The position numbers and the translations under genes were made by a program. Below, in pieces: positions 9,043 through 18,384 of a DNA stretch of 43,307 bases. Origin of the DNA: RGIG5952 sp045603485 (lineage in GTDB: Bacteria; Verrucomicrobiota; Kiritimatiellia; RFP12; JAAYLN01). A model generated the notes under the pieces. The model was not told where the DNA came from. It saw only the letters and a program-made list of their open reading frames with translations, and searched no databases. Where the stretch lies: assembly GCA_045603485.1 (NCBI GenBank), contig JAZUMF010000086.1, positions 1 to 43,307 of the forward strand. Direction: 5' to 3'. The first letter of the stretch is position 1; each line of letters opens with the position of its first letter.

Positions 9043-10560
9043 CTACAATCTAATCCTAGTGCGATGACGCATTGCGCGAGGACGCATTCCAAGCTTAACG
9101 CCAGAGGCTAGAGGGATAGTTACTTCCTTTGTGCGTATGGCCATATCAACAACAAAACCGGCTCCGACGGTAGTAAACCAGAAAACACCGCCGGCTCCAC
9201 CTGGTGAAAAGAAAGTCGTTTCTGCCATATTGGTGGCAAGAAAGACAAGCATCATCGTCGCTGTTACGACATAGCCGCGTTTTTTACATTCCGAAAAGAA
9301 GGCACAAAGGAAATACAAAAAGACCATTGCACCGACAATGCCAGTCTCTCCTAAAATCATAAGTGGTAACAGCCCCTTTTCAATAGGCGCGGAAAAATAA
9401 GAAAGCTTCCCCTCCTTTTGCAAAAACCTATGCGTCTCAGACATCTGAAAACCCATACCGAACATTGGATTCATCCGGAAGTCTTTCATACACTCTTCTA
9501 TTGTTCCATGCCGGCTCTCGGTTGCGGCGCGGGTTAAGCTTCGTGAATCATATGCAATATCATCGGTTTTTCGAATAAGCTTAGACATTGACTTATGCTC
9601 AATTTCAAATTTCACACCGATGGCAAACATAATGACCGTCATTAAAATCATCAGATTTTTAAGCCGTCGGCGACTGTCGTTGTCCAACCTTGCCAAAGGA
9701 ATCGCGACAAAGATGGCAACAAAGATAAAGACAACAAATGCTAAAACACCAATGCGGGCTCGCGTCATATAAAGCATAATCGGCATTGGAGCCAAAATAG
9801 CAAGGTGGAGCGGATGAAGCCGCTTCTCGACAAAAAGCATATCACATGTCAAGATTCCAAATAAACACGCCAATATCGGTCCCAAAAATTGACTGTGAAC
9901 AGTTATGCCAGTAAAGAGCGACATCCCCTCATATTCCGCGCTTGTGTAATAATCTCCGGCATAGGCAAGTCCTTCAGAAGCAACGACCCCTCTCAATGAA
10001 GTATAGTATGCGACACCGGGAAATGGCAAAACGGCAAGCGAACCATAAACCAGAATCAAAGAAAGTGCAATAACTGTTGCTCTGATTAAAAATATGTCGC
10101 TCGGGCGGGAATTTATATCTTTTGTAATTATAAAAACTGCAAAGATAAAGACTGCAAAATTCAATATCTTTAAGTATCCCAGAAGAGGCACCCACCCATT
10201 CATAGAAGAGATAAAAGCCGCCACAAGAAAAAAAACAATGGTTTGGATTGGTATTTTCTCGTTGCTCTTTAAACTACCGCTACTGACAAGCAAGGCACAA
10301 GTCGACAGCAAAACCGTAAGGCGCACAATCTTGCCGAAATTTTCATCTCGAATAAGCACATACGGCCCTAGCATCACCATAAAGGACAAGAGCAAAATGA
10401 TAACAAAGACATGCCCTAATCTCTTTTGAAATGCGGCCCAAATACAGTACAACGCTATAGGAACCGCAGCGTAGCTCTTCGTAAAATAGCATAAAACGAA
10501 CAAAGCGACAAAGAGAATCGCAAACTGAATCGTTTTTTTAACTAATGGTTCCCTAAACAT
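9043..10560 (-). CDS. O-antigen ligase/polymerase-like membrane protein (copy 1)
   Basis: A 505-residue polytopic membrane protein with about ten or more hydrophobic helices and the Wzy_C/WaaL-type central region. The signature segment LYMTRARIG and a large periplasmic loop (about residues 310-390) containing RSLTRA and ESRHGTIEECM fit O-antigen ligase or polymerase proteins, which transfer or polymerise undecaprenyl-linked glycans on the outer face of the inner membrane. It is a paralogue of the next upstream gene, and one of the two may be the polymerase and the other the ligase. The frame extends to 10605, but ATG 10560 overlaps the upstream stop by 8 bases and places the first helix normally. 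Ends 7 bases before the rhamnosidase start. Confidence 0.8.
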   Translation of the reverse strand: MFREPLVKKTIQFAILFVALFVLCYFTKSYAAVPIALYCIWAAFQKRLGHVFVIILLLSFMVMLGPYVLIRDENFGKIVRLTVLLSTCALLVSSGSLKSNEKIPIQTIVFFLVAAFISSMNGWVPLLGYLKILNFAVFIFAVFIITKDINSRPSDIFLIRATVIALSLILVYGSLAVLPFPGVAYYTSLRGVVASEGLAYAGDYYTSAEYEGMSLFTGITVHSQFLGPILACLFGILTCDMLFVEKRLHPLHLAILAPMPIMLYMTRARIGVLAFVVFIFVAIFVAIPLARLDNDSRRRLKNLMILMTVIMFAIGVKFEIEHKSMSKLIRKTDDIAYDSRSLTRAATESRHGTIEECMKDFRMNPMFGMGFQMSETHRFLQKEGKLSYFSAPIEKGLLPLMILGETGIVGAMVFLYFLCAFFSECKKRGYVVTATMMLVFLATNMAETTFFSPGGAGGVFWFTTVGAGFVVDMAIRTKEVTIPLASGVKLGMRPRAMRHRTRIRL

Positions 10561-12040
10561 TTCTTTCAAAAGCCTCTTCTTCAAAACGAGGTGCCATAGG
10601 TACAAAACTGCTAACTCTAGCCATCATATCGATAACAAAACCGCCGCCAGCGCATATCATCCAAAAGACTCCCCCGCCGCCGCCCGGTGAAAAGAAGGTC
10701 GCCTCAGCCATATTGGTAGCCAAAAGGGTAGCAAAGCAAGTGCAGGATGCCCAAAGCCCCTGATGACTGCAACGCGTAAAAAATTGAATTAAAAACACTA
10801 TAAATGCAATCAACCCCACAACTCCCGTTTCACCCAAAATCATTATCGGTAAGACGCCCTTCTCCACCGGAGCTGAATAAATTGTAATTTGCCCATTCCT
10901 GAAAAGCTCTTGATGCTCCTTAACCACCTGAAAGCCCATACCCAATAATTTATTTTTATGGAAATCATCCATACAGTTAAAAATAACACCTTGTCTGCTG
11001 TCAGTAACAGCTGTAGAAAGGCTGCGCTGATCGTGCTTTACATCCTCAGTCTTGCGTAGCCATTTAGAAAGATAACCGCCTCTCAGCTCCAAAATCGTAC
11101 TGGAGATAACAAGCACAGCCATAAAAATTGACATAAACGCCAAAACACCTACAGATGTACGCCTATCAAACTTAATCTTTGGGATAAGATAGAAATAGAC
11201 AATAACAAAACCTGCAACTATAGATAACAGTCCAATTCTGGCGCGTGTCATATATAGAAGAACTGGAAGCGGCACTAAAAGAAAAAGATGCAAAAGAGAG
11301 ACTCGTCTCTCAACTAAAAGCATATCACATAGCAACCATACGCCTGTACAGGCAAGTAAAGGCCCCATAAACTGACTGTGAACAGCAACGCCTGTAAAAA
11401 GTTTTATGCCGTCAGATGATGCTAAAAGGATATTCTCTGCATATGATATTCCATATTCTGCCAAGGCCCCCCTCATTGATGTATAATAAGCGACAACAGG
11501 AAACGGCAAAGTCAATATAGAGCCATAGACTGCAATAATGGAAAAAGCAAAGATTCCGGCTCTGATTATCTCGATTTCGCGTGGCCGCGAATTCAGATTT
11601 TGCAATCCGATGTAAATGCTGGATAGAAAGAGCAGAAAGGATCCAAGCTTGAAGAAGGAAATCAATGGAAAATACCCACCGATTGACGCGATCAAAGCGA
11701 CGACTAAATATGGAAGAAGGGTTATCAACGGCAATTTTTCATATCCCATGCGCTTCATACCCAGAAAAATCAAAAGTACCTCACAAAGCAAAAGAGTCAG
11801 GCGTGAAATTGTCGTAAAGATAGCCAATCTAGGTATAAGAAGCGGATTTGACATAATAATGAAATGCATAAAGAGCGTACAAAGAAAGAGGGGGCCCGGC
11901 CGCTCAATAATGGCAAAATAAATTGCTGCAACAGCGATAACAGCAAAGCCATACCCCCAAGTCCCGCGGGCTATCAATATTGTAGCCAAGGTGATACCGA
12001 TAATGCGTGCAACTAACTTGTAAAACTGATTTTGAAGCAT
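10553..12040 (-). CDS. O-antigen ligase/polymerase-like membrane protein (copy 2)
   Basis: A 495-residue polytopic membrane protein closely resembling its downstream neighbour. Both share FTG(V/I)xVHSQF, LYMTRARIG, a basic periplasmic loop with RSL and DSRQGVIFNCM/ESRHGTIEECM, and a C-terminal NMAE(A/T)TFFSPGG segment. That pattern fits Wzy_C-domain O-antigen ligases/polymerases. The long open frame begins at 12148, but ATG 12040 follows the previous stop by 2 bases, has an AGGGTG ribosome site and starts just before the first hydrophobic helix, so it is preferred. A tandem duplication followed by divergence explains the pair. Which copy is polymerase (Wzy) and which is ligase (WaaL) cannot be told from sequence alone. 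Confidence 0.8.
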   Translation of the reverse strand: MLQNQFYKLVARIIGITLATILIARGTWGYGFAVIAVAAIYFAIIERPGPLFLCTLFMHFIIMSNPLLIPRLAIFTTISRLTLLLCEVLLIFLGMKRMGYEKLPLITLLPYLVVALIASIGGYFPLISFFKLGSFLLFLSSIYIGLQNLNSRPREIEIIRAGIFAFSIIAVYGSILTLPFPVVAYYTSMRGALAEYGISYAENILLASSDGIKLFTGVAVHSQFMGPLLACTGVWLLCDMLLVERRVSLLHLFLLVPLPVLLYMTRARIGLLSIVAGFVIVYFYLIPKIKFDRRTSVGVLAFMSIFMAVLVISSTILELRGGYLSKWLRKTEDVKHDQRSLSTAVTDSRQGVIFNCMDDFHKNKLLGMGFQVVKEHQELFRNGQITIYSAPVEKGVLPIMILGETGVVGLIAFIVFLIQFFTRCSHQGLWASCTCFATLLATNMAEATFFSPGGGGGVFWMICAGGGFVIDMMARVSSFVPMAPRFEEEAFERNV

Positions 12041-12042
12041 CT

Positions 12043-13284
12043 CTACACCCTTGAGTTCTGAAGCTCGTTCAATAGATTCAAATATGCTTTGGAAATAGCC
12101 TCCCTGCCAAATTTGCCGGCAACAAATGCGCAGCCAGAAACCCCGCAAGTTTTCAGCCTATCACTATCCGACGCCATCTTAACGATCTCATCAGCAAGAG
12201 CTTTTGGTGAAATTTCATTAAAAACGAAACCAGCATTCGCTTTACGGACAAATACCGCCAGGTCTGACTGCTCATCTGTAACTGCAAGAATAGGCTTTTT
12301 ATTTCCAAGTATTCGATAAATCTTTGATGGGATTCCGTCTGCGGCTGCATCAGGAGACTGCCCGACATAGAATAAATCCGAAGCGGCATAAATTGACGGC
12401 ATCACTGAAATTGGCTGATAATCAACGAATATAATTCTCTTTGAATCTCCGGCGACTTCCCGAAGTCGTTTTTCGTCACCGCCGCCGCCAACTAAAAGAA
12501 CGACAAAATTTTCTGGTAACAATTTTCCAGCCTCAACAAGTATGCCAAGATTTTGCGGAACGCCCATATTGCCAGCGTATGTAATTACAAATTTATTGAT
12601 AAGCCTATGCTCCTTGGCAAAATCATTTTCACGAATCGCTGAAAGAGAAGCCATCTCCTCCAAATCGACAAAATTAGGAATTAAACGGACTTTACTTGCG
12701 TCAGTCCTACTGCGTATCTTTGCCGCCATCGCCTCAGTGATTGTCGTCACCGCCGCAGCATGCCGATAGATAAAACGCTCCATCTTTGAAAAGAATCTAA
12801 TTAGTCCCTTATTCTTCAGAATACCCAGATTAACGGCAATATCAGGATAAATCTCCTGAACATTGAAGATATATTTTGAGCGAAGAAGCTTTGAAATTAT
12901 GTAACTATTTACACCCATCGTCAATGGCGGTGTACAAGCTATTATCACATCGGGCTTAAAATGTATAAAAGGAGAAACCAAGATTGTCATAAGATGGAAG
13001 CCAATCCAGCTAATTATCCTGAATAGAGGAAAAATCTTCTTACTCGGCATCCAAAAATGATAAATCTCCACATCGCCGATATTACTCTTTTGAACAAGCC
13101 TGCCAAGCCATGGACGCAAAGGCTGCTTCGCCTCCATTGAAGAGTCCCGATGATAATGCGGAGTCGAGGTCAGGACCTTTACACAATTACCAGCTCTGGC
13201 GAAATCTTCAGCAAGGCCAGCCATAATCTGAGCCGTCGAGACATTATCAGGGCTAAATGTTAAACTTAAAAAAAGAATATTCAA
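12043..13284 (-). CDS. GT4 glycosyltransferase, WbuB-like
   Basis: A 413-residue GT-B fold, family 4 transferase with an N-terminal acceptor domain (MNILFLSLTFSPDNVSTA start, PHYH motif) and a nucleotide-sugar domain with FVITYAGNMG at about residue 230. Its place directly after fnlA-fnlB-fnlC matches the WbuB position in E. coli-type L-FucNAc clusters, so transfer of L-FucNAc (or of a neighbouring residue) onto the lipid-linked glycan is the likely role. The start is TTG at 13284, supported by a strong AGGAGAGGG ribosome site about 5 bases upstream; there is no suitable nearby ATG. It is 12 bases from fnlC and 2 bases from the ligase gene. Confidence 0.8.
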   Translation of the reverse strand: MNILFLSLTFSPDNVSTAQIMAGLAEDFARAGNCVKVLTSTPHYHRDSSMEAKQPLRPWLGRLVQKSNIGDVEIYHFWMPSKKIFPLFRIISWIGFHLMTILVSPFIHFKPDVIIACTPPLTMGVNSYIISKLLRSKYIFNVQEIYPDIAVNLGILKNKGLIRFFSKMERFIYRHAAAVTTITEAMAAKIRSRTDASKVRLIPNFVDLEEMASLSAIRENDFAKEHRLINKFVITYAGNMGVPQNLGILVEAGKLLPENFVVLLVGGGGDEKRLREVAGDSKRIIFVDYQPISVMPSIYAASDLFYVGQSPDAAADGIPSKIYRILGNKKPILAVTDEQSDLAVFVRKANAGFVFNEISPKALADEIVKMASDSDRLKTCGVSGCAFVAGKFGREAISKAYLNLLNELQNSRV

Positions 13285-13296
13285 GGCGACCCTCTC

Positions 13297-14421
13297 CTAC
13301 TCACCCCAAACCCTACGCTTAATATAATCAGTGTAACTAATAATGATTCTGACAACCTTCTCACTGACATCTTCCATAGAATAGTCAGCAACCTTACGGC
13401 AAGGCTTTGCCACATCAAGATGCGCCAAAGCCTGAAGAATGCGCTCCTTGTTCTGCCCCACCATCATTACAGCGGCCTCCTCCATAGCCTCCGGCCGCTC
13501 ATGCGCCTCACGCAAATTAAGAGCCTTAAAGCCCAAAATGCTCGACTCTTCGGATATAGTTCCAGAATCACTTAAAACCGCTGCTGAATTTATCTGCAAT
13601 GCTAAATAGTCAGTAAGCCCCATCGGCTTCATCAGTTTGACAAGCGGATTAAATGTAACTCCCTTAGCTTCAATCATCTTACGGGTTCTAGGATGGGTTG
13701 AAACAATAATCTCATAGCCGTAAACCCTTGCAATCTCATTGATTGAGTCAACCAAATTATAAAAGTGGCTTTCCTCGGCGATATTCTCCTCACGATGGGC
13801 GCTAACGACAAAATACTTTCCCTTCTCAAGCCCCATCTTTGCCAAAAGCGATGGTGCTGCCGCATCTACCTTTGCCATTTGCATAGAGAGCACCTCAAGC
13901 ATTGGGCTGCCGGTCTTAATAACGCGATCGGGGGCTAGACCTTCGCGGAGAAGATACTCCCTGGCAATGTCGCTGTAACAAAGATTGATATCGGAGATAT
14001 GATCCACGATCTTTCGGTTGCTCTCTTCCGGGACACGCTCGTCAAAGCAACGATTTCCCGCCTCCATGTGGAATATCGGGATATGACGCTTCTTTGCCGC
14101 GATTGCGCAAAGACAACTATTGGTATCGCCCAAAACCAAAAAGGCGTCAGGGGCGACCTCGGCTAAAATTGGATCTATCGCACACAAAATGCGACCTGCC
14201 GTATCTGTCGCATTTACACCTGCCGCATTAAGAAAATAATCGGGCTTACGAAGACCGAGATCGTTAAAAAAGACCTCATTAAGCTCGTAATCGTAATTTT
14301 GCCCGGTGTGGACAAGGCAATGCTCAATTGCCGGACTTTCATCAAGCTTATTAAGGACGCATGCAAGACGAATTATCTCGGGACGCGTTCCGACAACGGT
14401 CATAACCTTCAACTTCTTCAT
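13297..14421 (-). CDS. fnlC: UDP-N-acetylglucosamine 2-epimerase-type enzyme FnlC (WbjD/CapG)
   Basis: A 374-residue member of the WecB/non-hydrolysing 2-epimerase family, here the subtype that performs the last C-2 epimerisation in UDP-N-acetyl-L-fucosamine synthesis. The start MKKLKVMTVVGTRPEIIRL and HTGQNYDYELNEVFF block are characteristic of WbjD/FnlC/CapG. The SAHREENI segment and the GGTI-like DSGTISEES loop complete the UDP-sugar site. Cytoplasmic. A GGGAG ribosome site precedes the ATG at 14421. It lies 22 bases after fnlB, in the usual fnlA-B-C order, which makes the pathway assignment strong. Confidence 0.9.
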   Translation of the reverse strand: MKKLKVMTVVGTRPEIIRLACVLNKLDESPAIEHCLVHTGQNYDYELNEVFFNDLGLRKPDYFLNAAGVNATDTAGRILCAIDPILAEVAPDAFLVLGDTNSCLCAIAAKKRHIPIFHMEAGNRCFDERVPEESNRKIVDHISDINLCYSDIAREYLLREGLAPDRVIKTGSPMLEVLSMQMAKVDAAAPSLLAKMGLEKGKYFVVSAHREENIAEESHFYNLVDSINEIARVYGYEIIVSTHPRTRKMIEAKGVTFNPLVKLMKPMGLTDYLALQINSAAVLSDSGTISEESSILGFKALNLREAHERPEAMEEAAVMMVGQNKERILQALAHLDVAKPCRKVADYSMEDVSEKVVRIIISYTDYIKRRVWGE

Positions 14422-14443
14422 AAAGCAATCTCCCTAACACCAT

Positions 14444-15559
14444 CTAGACATCAGCGCGAAATGTATCCGGATTTGCCGGATCAAAGACCTCATTAGCCCA
14501 CATAAGCGTCACCATATCGGTATCACCTAAGTTCTCTATATTATGCACATAGCCGGGGGGAATACGCACAACCTCCAGTTTCTCACCGCTGACAAAATAT
14601 GATAAGACATCGCCATTAGGCAGATCGACCCTGCGAAACCGTATCACTCCATTACCCGAAACGACAAGAAATTTCTCATGCTTAGTATGATGCCAATGTT
14701 GCCCCTTTGTAATTCCGGGCTTTGAAATATTAACACTCACCTGCCCACGCTCGCTTGAATGAAGAGCTTCAGTAAAGCTCCCCCTATTATCGCAGTGCAT
14801 AGTCAATGGATAACTGAAGGCATCTTCAGGCAAATAGCTCAAAAAAGTTGCATAAAGCTTCTTACAGAAATCATCGCCTTGATTTGGAACATCAAGCGAA
14901 AGAGGTTCATTCTTAAAGTCCTCTATAAGGTCGACAATTTCACCGAGCGTCTTTGTATAGCTTGGCGTTACAGAGATAACTGAATCAACCGAAGCGTCAA
15001 GGTTAGAGGTAATATTCCCGACAAACGCTCTCACCACATCATCAATATAGACAAGCGTAACATCCGCATCACGGTCACGCACTTGAATATCCAAATTCCT
15101 TGCCCGGTTATAACACCAGGTGGCGACGGCGCTGTTGTAATTAGGTCGGCACCACTTACCGAAAACATTGGCCAAACGATAGACAAATACCTGCGCACCG
15201 GTCTTTTTGCCATAGTCCCTAACAGCGTCCTCCGCCATTCGCTTGCTTCGCCCATAATCATTATCCAATGCGGCTTGAATGCTTGAACTTAATATTAAGG
15301 GAGGAGGATTAGACCGACGAGAAAGTTTATCAAGCAAAAGCTCCGTAAACCCCACATTACCTGTAGTGAATTCCGCGGGATCCTTCGGGCGATTCACTCC
15401 TGCCAGATGAACAACAAAGTCGCATTCAGCCGCATATTCATCCAGCCTTGCGTCGTCACCCATATCGTATGGCAAAATCACACATCCCTCAATAGCATTA
15501 AGGGCTAAGCATAGATTTTTACCTACAAAGCCGGTGGCTCCCGTAACAAGAACTTTCAT
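14444..15559 (-). CDS. fnlB: Bifunctional UDP-sugar epimerase/reductase FnlB (WbjC/CapF)
   Basis: A 371-residue two-domain enzyme. The N-terminal short-chain dehydrogenase domain has the GATGFVGKN dinucleotide motif (residues 7-15) and reduces the 4-keto intermediate. The C-terminal cupin domain (from about residue 245, with GQHWHHTKHEKF and a PPGYVHNIEN strand) performs the C-3 epimerisation; its histidines fit the metal site known in CapF. This is the second step of UDP-L-FucNAc synthesis. The length equals that of CapF-type proteins. The ATG at 15559 follows a GAGG ribosome site and lies 12 bases after fnlA. Confidence 0.92.
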   Translation of the reverse strand: MKVLVTGATGFVGKNLCLALNAIEGCVILPYDMGDDARLDEYAAECDFVVHLAGVNRPKDPAEFTTGNVGFTELLLDKLSRRSNPPPLILSSSIQAALDNDYGRSKRMAEDAVRDYGKKTGAQVFVYRLANVFGKWCRPNYNSAVATWCYNRARNLDIQVRDRDADVTLVYIDDVVRAFVGNITSNLDASVDSVISVTPSYTKTLGEIVDLIEDFKNEPLSLDVPNQGDDFCKKLYATFLSYLPEDAFSYPLTMHCDNRGSFTEALHSSERGQVSVNISKPGITKGQHWHHTKHEKFLVVSGNGVIRFRRVDLPNGDVLSYFVSGEKLEVVRIPPGYVHNIENLGDTDMVTLMWANEVFDPANPDTFRADV

Positions 15560-15571
15560 AACCCAGCCTCG

Positions 15572-16600
15572 CTAAAAGCCAAATGCCTCGCGCACCTCAG
15601 GCAACTTCAAAAGAAGCTGCTTCATCCCTGCAATGTCAAGGCGTGCTGTATTATGCGAATCGTAAGTCTCAATGGAAGGCGCGATTTCGCACCCTTGAAC
15701 AAAATAATTATCGTAATTCAAATCACGCCTGTCGGCGGGAATCCGGAAATAATCGCCAAGATCAATCGCCTTTGCCATATCCTCTCTCCCTACCAAAGTT
15801 TCAAAAAGCTTTTCGCCATGGCGGGTTCCGATAATCTTAATTTGAGTATCGTATGGATTTGCACCCTTTTCATGCGAAAGCTCAATCAAAGCTCGAGCAA
15901 GAGTTTCTATCGTCACAGCAGGAGCCTTCTGCACAAAAAGGTCGCCATTCTCACCATGTTCCCACGCAAACAGAACCAAATCAACGGCGTCATCAAGAGT
16001 CATCATAAAGCGGGTCATCGAAGGATCTGTCACCGTCAAATCCTTGCCCGCCTTAATCTGCTCGATAAAGAGAGGGATTACACTTCCCCTACTCGCCATA
16101 ACATTTCCATAACGAGTGCAGCTGATTACCGTCTTGGAATTAGCGCCCAAGGAACGCCCCTTGGCAATAGCAACCTTTTCCATCAAAGCCTTACTCATCC
16201 CCATCGCATTGATAGGATAAGCAGCCTTATCGGTGCTTAAAACGACAACCTTCTCGACCCCATGTGCGACAGCGCTCTCAAGAACATTATTCGTACCGAT
16301 AATATTGGTATAGACTGCCTGCATCGGGAAAAACTCACAGCTTGGAACCTGCTTTAGCGCAGCGGCAGCAAAAACATAATCAACCCCGGCCATCACACCA
16401 TCGACACTTTGGCGATCACGAACATCACCGATATAAAATTTAACCTTAGAATTCTGCAATTCGTGGCGCATGTCATCTTGCTTCTTCTCATCGCGGGAAA
16501 AGATGCGAATCTCCTTAAAATCGTTAATAAAACGATTAAGGACAGCATGGCCAAAGCTACCAGTACCACCGGTAATTAACAAAACCTTATCATCAAACAT
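15572..16600 (-). CDS. fnlA: UDP-GlcNAc 4,6-dehydratase/5-epimerase FnlA (WbjB/CapE)
   Basis: A 342-residue extended short-chain dehydrogenase that starts UDP-N-acetyl-L-fucosamine synthesis by converting UDP-GlcNAc to a 4-keto-6-deoxy sugar with C-5 inversion. It has the GGTGSFG cofactor motif (residues 11-17), K125 in STDK and M133 in the NAMGMSK motif. The CapE subgroup is known for using a lysine plus a methionine (M-x-x-x-K) instead of the usual tyrosine, and that pattern is present. The frame opens at TTG 16612, but ATG 16600 with GGAG six bases upstream is the better start. First gene of the 16600-6765 operon. Confidence 0.92.
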   Translation of the reverse strand: MFDDKVLLITGGTGSFGHAVLNRFINDFKEIRIFSRDEKKQDDMRHELQNSKVKFYIGDVRDRQSVDGVMAGVDYVFAAAALKQVPSCEFFPMQAVYTNIIGTNNVLESAVAHGVEKVVVLSTDKAAYPINAMGMSKALMEKVAIAKGRSLGANSKTVISCTRYGNVMASRGSVIPLFIEQIKAGKDLTVTDPSMTRFMMTLDDAVDLVLFAWEHGENGDLFVQKAPAVTIETLARALIELSHEKGANPYDTQIKIIGTRHGEKLFETLVGREDMAKAIDLGDYFRIPADRRDLNYDNYFVQGCEIAPSIETYDSHNTARLDIAGMKQLLLKLPEVREAFGF

Positions 16601-16629
16601 CTCAGGCTCCAATCCGTTAGAATACTAAT

Positions 16630-16659
16630 ATTGTATCATAAAAGAAAACTAAACTCCAA
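16630..16659 (-). promoter_or_regulatory. Possible sigma70 promoter of the FucNAc operon
   Basis: On the minus strand TTGGAG (16659-16654), 18 bases and TACAAT (16635-16630) sit 30 bases upstream of the fnlA start. The match is moderate, but position and lack of any other box in this 156-base gap favour it. Confidence 0.35.
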
Positions 16660-16756
16660 CCACTCAATCCATAATGCCGTAAGGCTCCTTCACCTTATCC
16701 TCCGTGCCTCTCTGCCTATGTGTTTATATATTTTTTATGAAATTGCAAATACCTGT

Positions 16757-17926
16757 CTACTCCCCGAACTCATCTATGACACTTGCAGTATTTTTAAAAT
16801 TAACAAATCTTCCACCACCTGGAATCGGCCATTCATCACCGGAATAAACAACCGACCGGCTCTTTAATGATGCTACATTCGTAGAAAATCTCTTCATATT
16901 GTCCAAAAACGAATCATCTGGTGTCTTTGAACTTTTAATTTCTATTCCATGAATATGGCGTGCTTTTTCTACAACAAGATCAATTTCCACTCCATTTTTA
17001 TTTCTAATGTAATATAGACTGGAACGAACCCCTTTGTTATATTGAGCCTTCAACGCTTCAATAACTACCATATTCTCAAAGATTCCCCCTATCAATGGGT
17101 CTCGCGCAACTTGTGATGATGTGGAAATGTCCAAAAGATGAACTGCTAATCCTACATCTGTAAAATATATTTTAGGAGATTTCACAAAACGCTTCCCAAA
17201 ATTATTATAATACGGATGTAACTTAAAAATCACATAACTTGCCTCCAATACGCTAAGCCATTCCTTCAAAGTAGTTGCACTTACTCCGACATCACCCGAC
17301 ATAGCCTCCAGATTTACGACTTGCCCAATTCTACCCGCTAACAATCGGATAAATAATTCAAATTCTCCCTGATGAGAAACATTTATCAACTGCCTGACGT
17401 CTTTCTCAACATACGTACGATAATATGCCTCATAAGCGTCATTTGGATCTTGTCCCCTATCATATATTGCTGGTAAAAAGCCTTTAAACATATACTCATC
17501 ACGCTCCAATACAACTCCGGCATTTCCGAGTTCACGTATGGATAGAGGAAGCAATGTCAACAAAGCGGTTCTTCCTGCCAACGATTGCGATATACCTTCT
17601 CGAAGCCTGGGCTGATGAGAACCGGTAAGAATGTACAATCCATTTTCACCTCGTTGATCAACATCAGCTTGTATATAACTTAACAACTCCGGAACGCGCT
17701 GAATTTCATCAACTATTGTCGGGGTTGGAAATTGTTCGAAAAACGCTTTAGGATCTCGCTCTGCAAGTCGACGAACACTTCCGTCCTCCAAATTTGCATA
17801 AGAATAAGAAGGGAAAACCATCTTTGCCAATGTAGTTTTTCCACTTTGCCTGGGGCCCTCAATGGTGACTACAGGAAATGTCTTAACAAGTCTCTGTAGT
17901 TTTTTTGCCATTTCTCTCTCAATCAT
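16757..17926 (-). CDS. AAA ATPase with DUF4143 (nuclease-like) C-terminal domain (copy 1)
   Basis: A 389-residue cytoplasmic protein with a Walker A motif GPRQSGKTT (residues 24-32), a Walker B TIVDEIQ and a sensor-like LTGSHQ. These are followed by the DUF4143 domain (about 195 onward), which ends in the restriction-like motif VEIDLVVE...GIEIKSS. The family is common in gut bacteria and archaea, and its biological role is not settled. ATG 17926, preceded by AGAGG, is preferred over the TTG at 17932. It lies between the FucNAc operon and the transferase island, behind its own AT-rich leader, and has no apparent part in glycan synthesis. A paralogue of the same length lies at 32591. Confidence 0.85.
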   Translation of the reverse strand: MIEREMAKKLQRLVKTFPVVTIEGPRQSGKTTLAKMVFPSYSYANLEDGSVRRLAERDPKAFFEQFPTPTIVDEIQRVPELLSYIQADVDQRGENGLYILTGSHQPRLREGISQSLAGRTALLTLLPLSIRELGNAGVVLERDEYMFKGFLPAIYDRGQDPNDAYEAYYRTYVEKDVRQLINVSHQGEFELFIRLLAGRIGQVVNLEAMSGDVGVSATTLKEWLSVLEASYVIFKLHPYYNNFGKRFVKSPKIYFTDVGLAVHLLDISTSSQVARDPLIGGIFENMVVIEALKAQYNKGVRSSLYYIRNKNGVEIDLVVEKARHIHGIEIKSSKTPDDSFLDNMKRFSTNVASLKSRSVVYSGDEWPIPGGGRFVNFKNTASVIDEFGE

Positions 17927-17982
17927 AGCCAACCTCTACTAATTCACTATCGGATTTATGATAACACGACCGTGGACAAAAA

Positions 17983-18037
17983 TCAAGTCTGACTTGAGAT
18001 TTGGACGACAACAATAATTTCATATTCCCCATTATAC
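17983..18037 (-). promoter_or_regulatory. -10 box and palindrome upstream of the first DUF4143 gene
   Basis: A perfect TATAAT (minus strand, 18037-18032) lies upstream of a 7-1-7 palindrome TCAAGTCTGACTTGA at 17983-17997, which would fall in the early transcript about 60 bases before the ATG. The palindrome could be an operator or a small hairpin. No good -35 box is seen. Confidence 0.35.
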
Positions 18038-18143
18038 TATGTCTATGTGAAAAATATTTCATTTTTATGACGAATATCAACCTCCATTATCACACTTTTG
18101 TGACAAACGACCATCTCAATTTTCTAACTAAATGATACTAACC

Positions 18144-18222
18144 CTCTCTGCCTCTGAGCCTTTGCCACTCTGCGTTAAAAATCTTTCTTATCGCATAGTT
18201 GCAGAGACGCTAAGAAGCAGAG
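18144..18222. repeat. Imperfect inverted repeat of CTCTGC/GCAGAG type in a 458-base gap
   Basis: Left arm 18144-18174 and right arm 18192-18222 are imperfect reverse complements around a 17-base AT-rich loop. The arms consist of alternating CTCTGC / CGCAGAG-like words, a degenerate repeat style seen in intergenic DNA of many bacteria. Weaker matches lie at about 16691-16725 and 23664-23692. The remainder of the gap 17927-18384 holds only the promoter-like elements above; I see no gene in it. Confidence 0.5.
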
Positions 18223-18384
18223 TGTTCCTCATGCCGTAAGACACATTCATCTGATCTTTTTAACGCATCTTATCGAAAACTATTCTCGACTCGACAGCAA
18301 TATATTACCTTTTCTTTTACACACATAAACTGATTTAACAGCATATTCCAACCATTATGAAAACCAGATGCAAAATATTAACCA

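Noticed and set aside
15653..16240. 195-codon plus-strand frame opposite fnlA
   Set aside because: It is antisense to a gene with full family signatures and has no features of its own.
16613..16756. JUMPstart/ops element for the polysaccharide operon
   Set aside because: No GGCGGTAG-type ops core was found before fnlA or before the other glycan runs.
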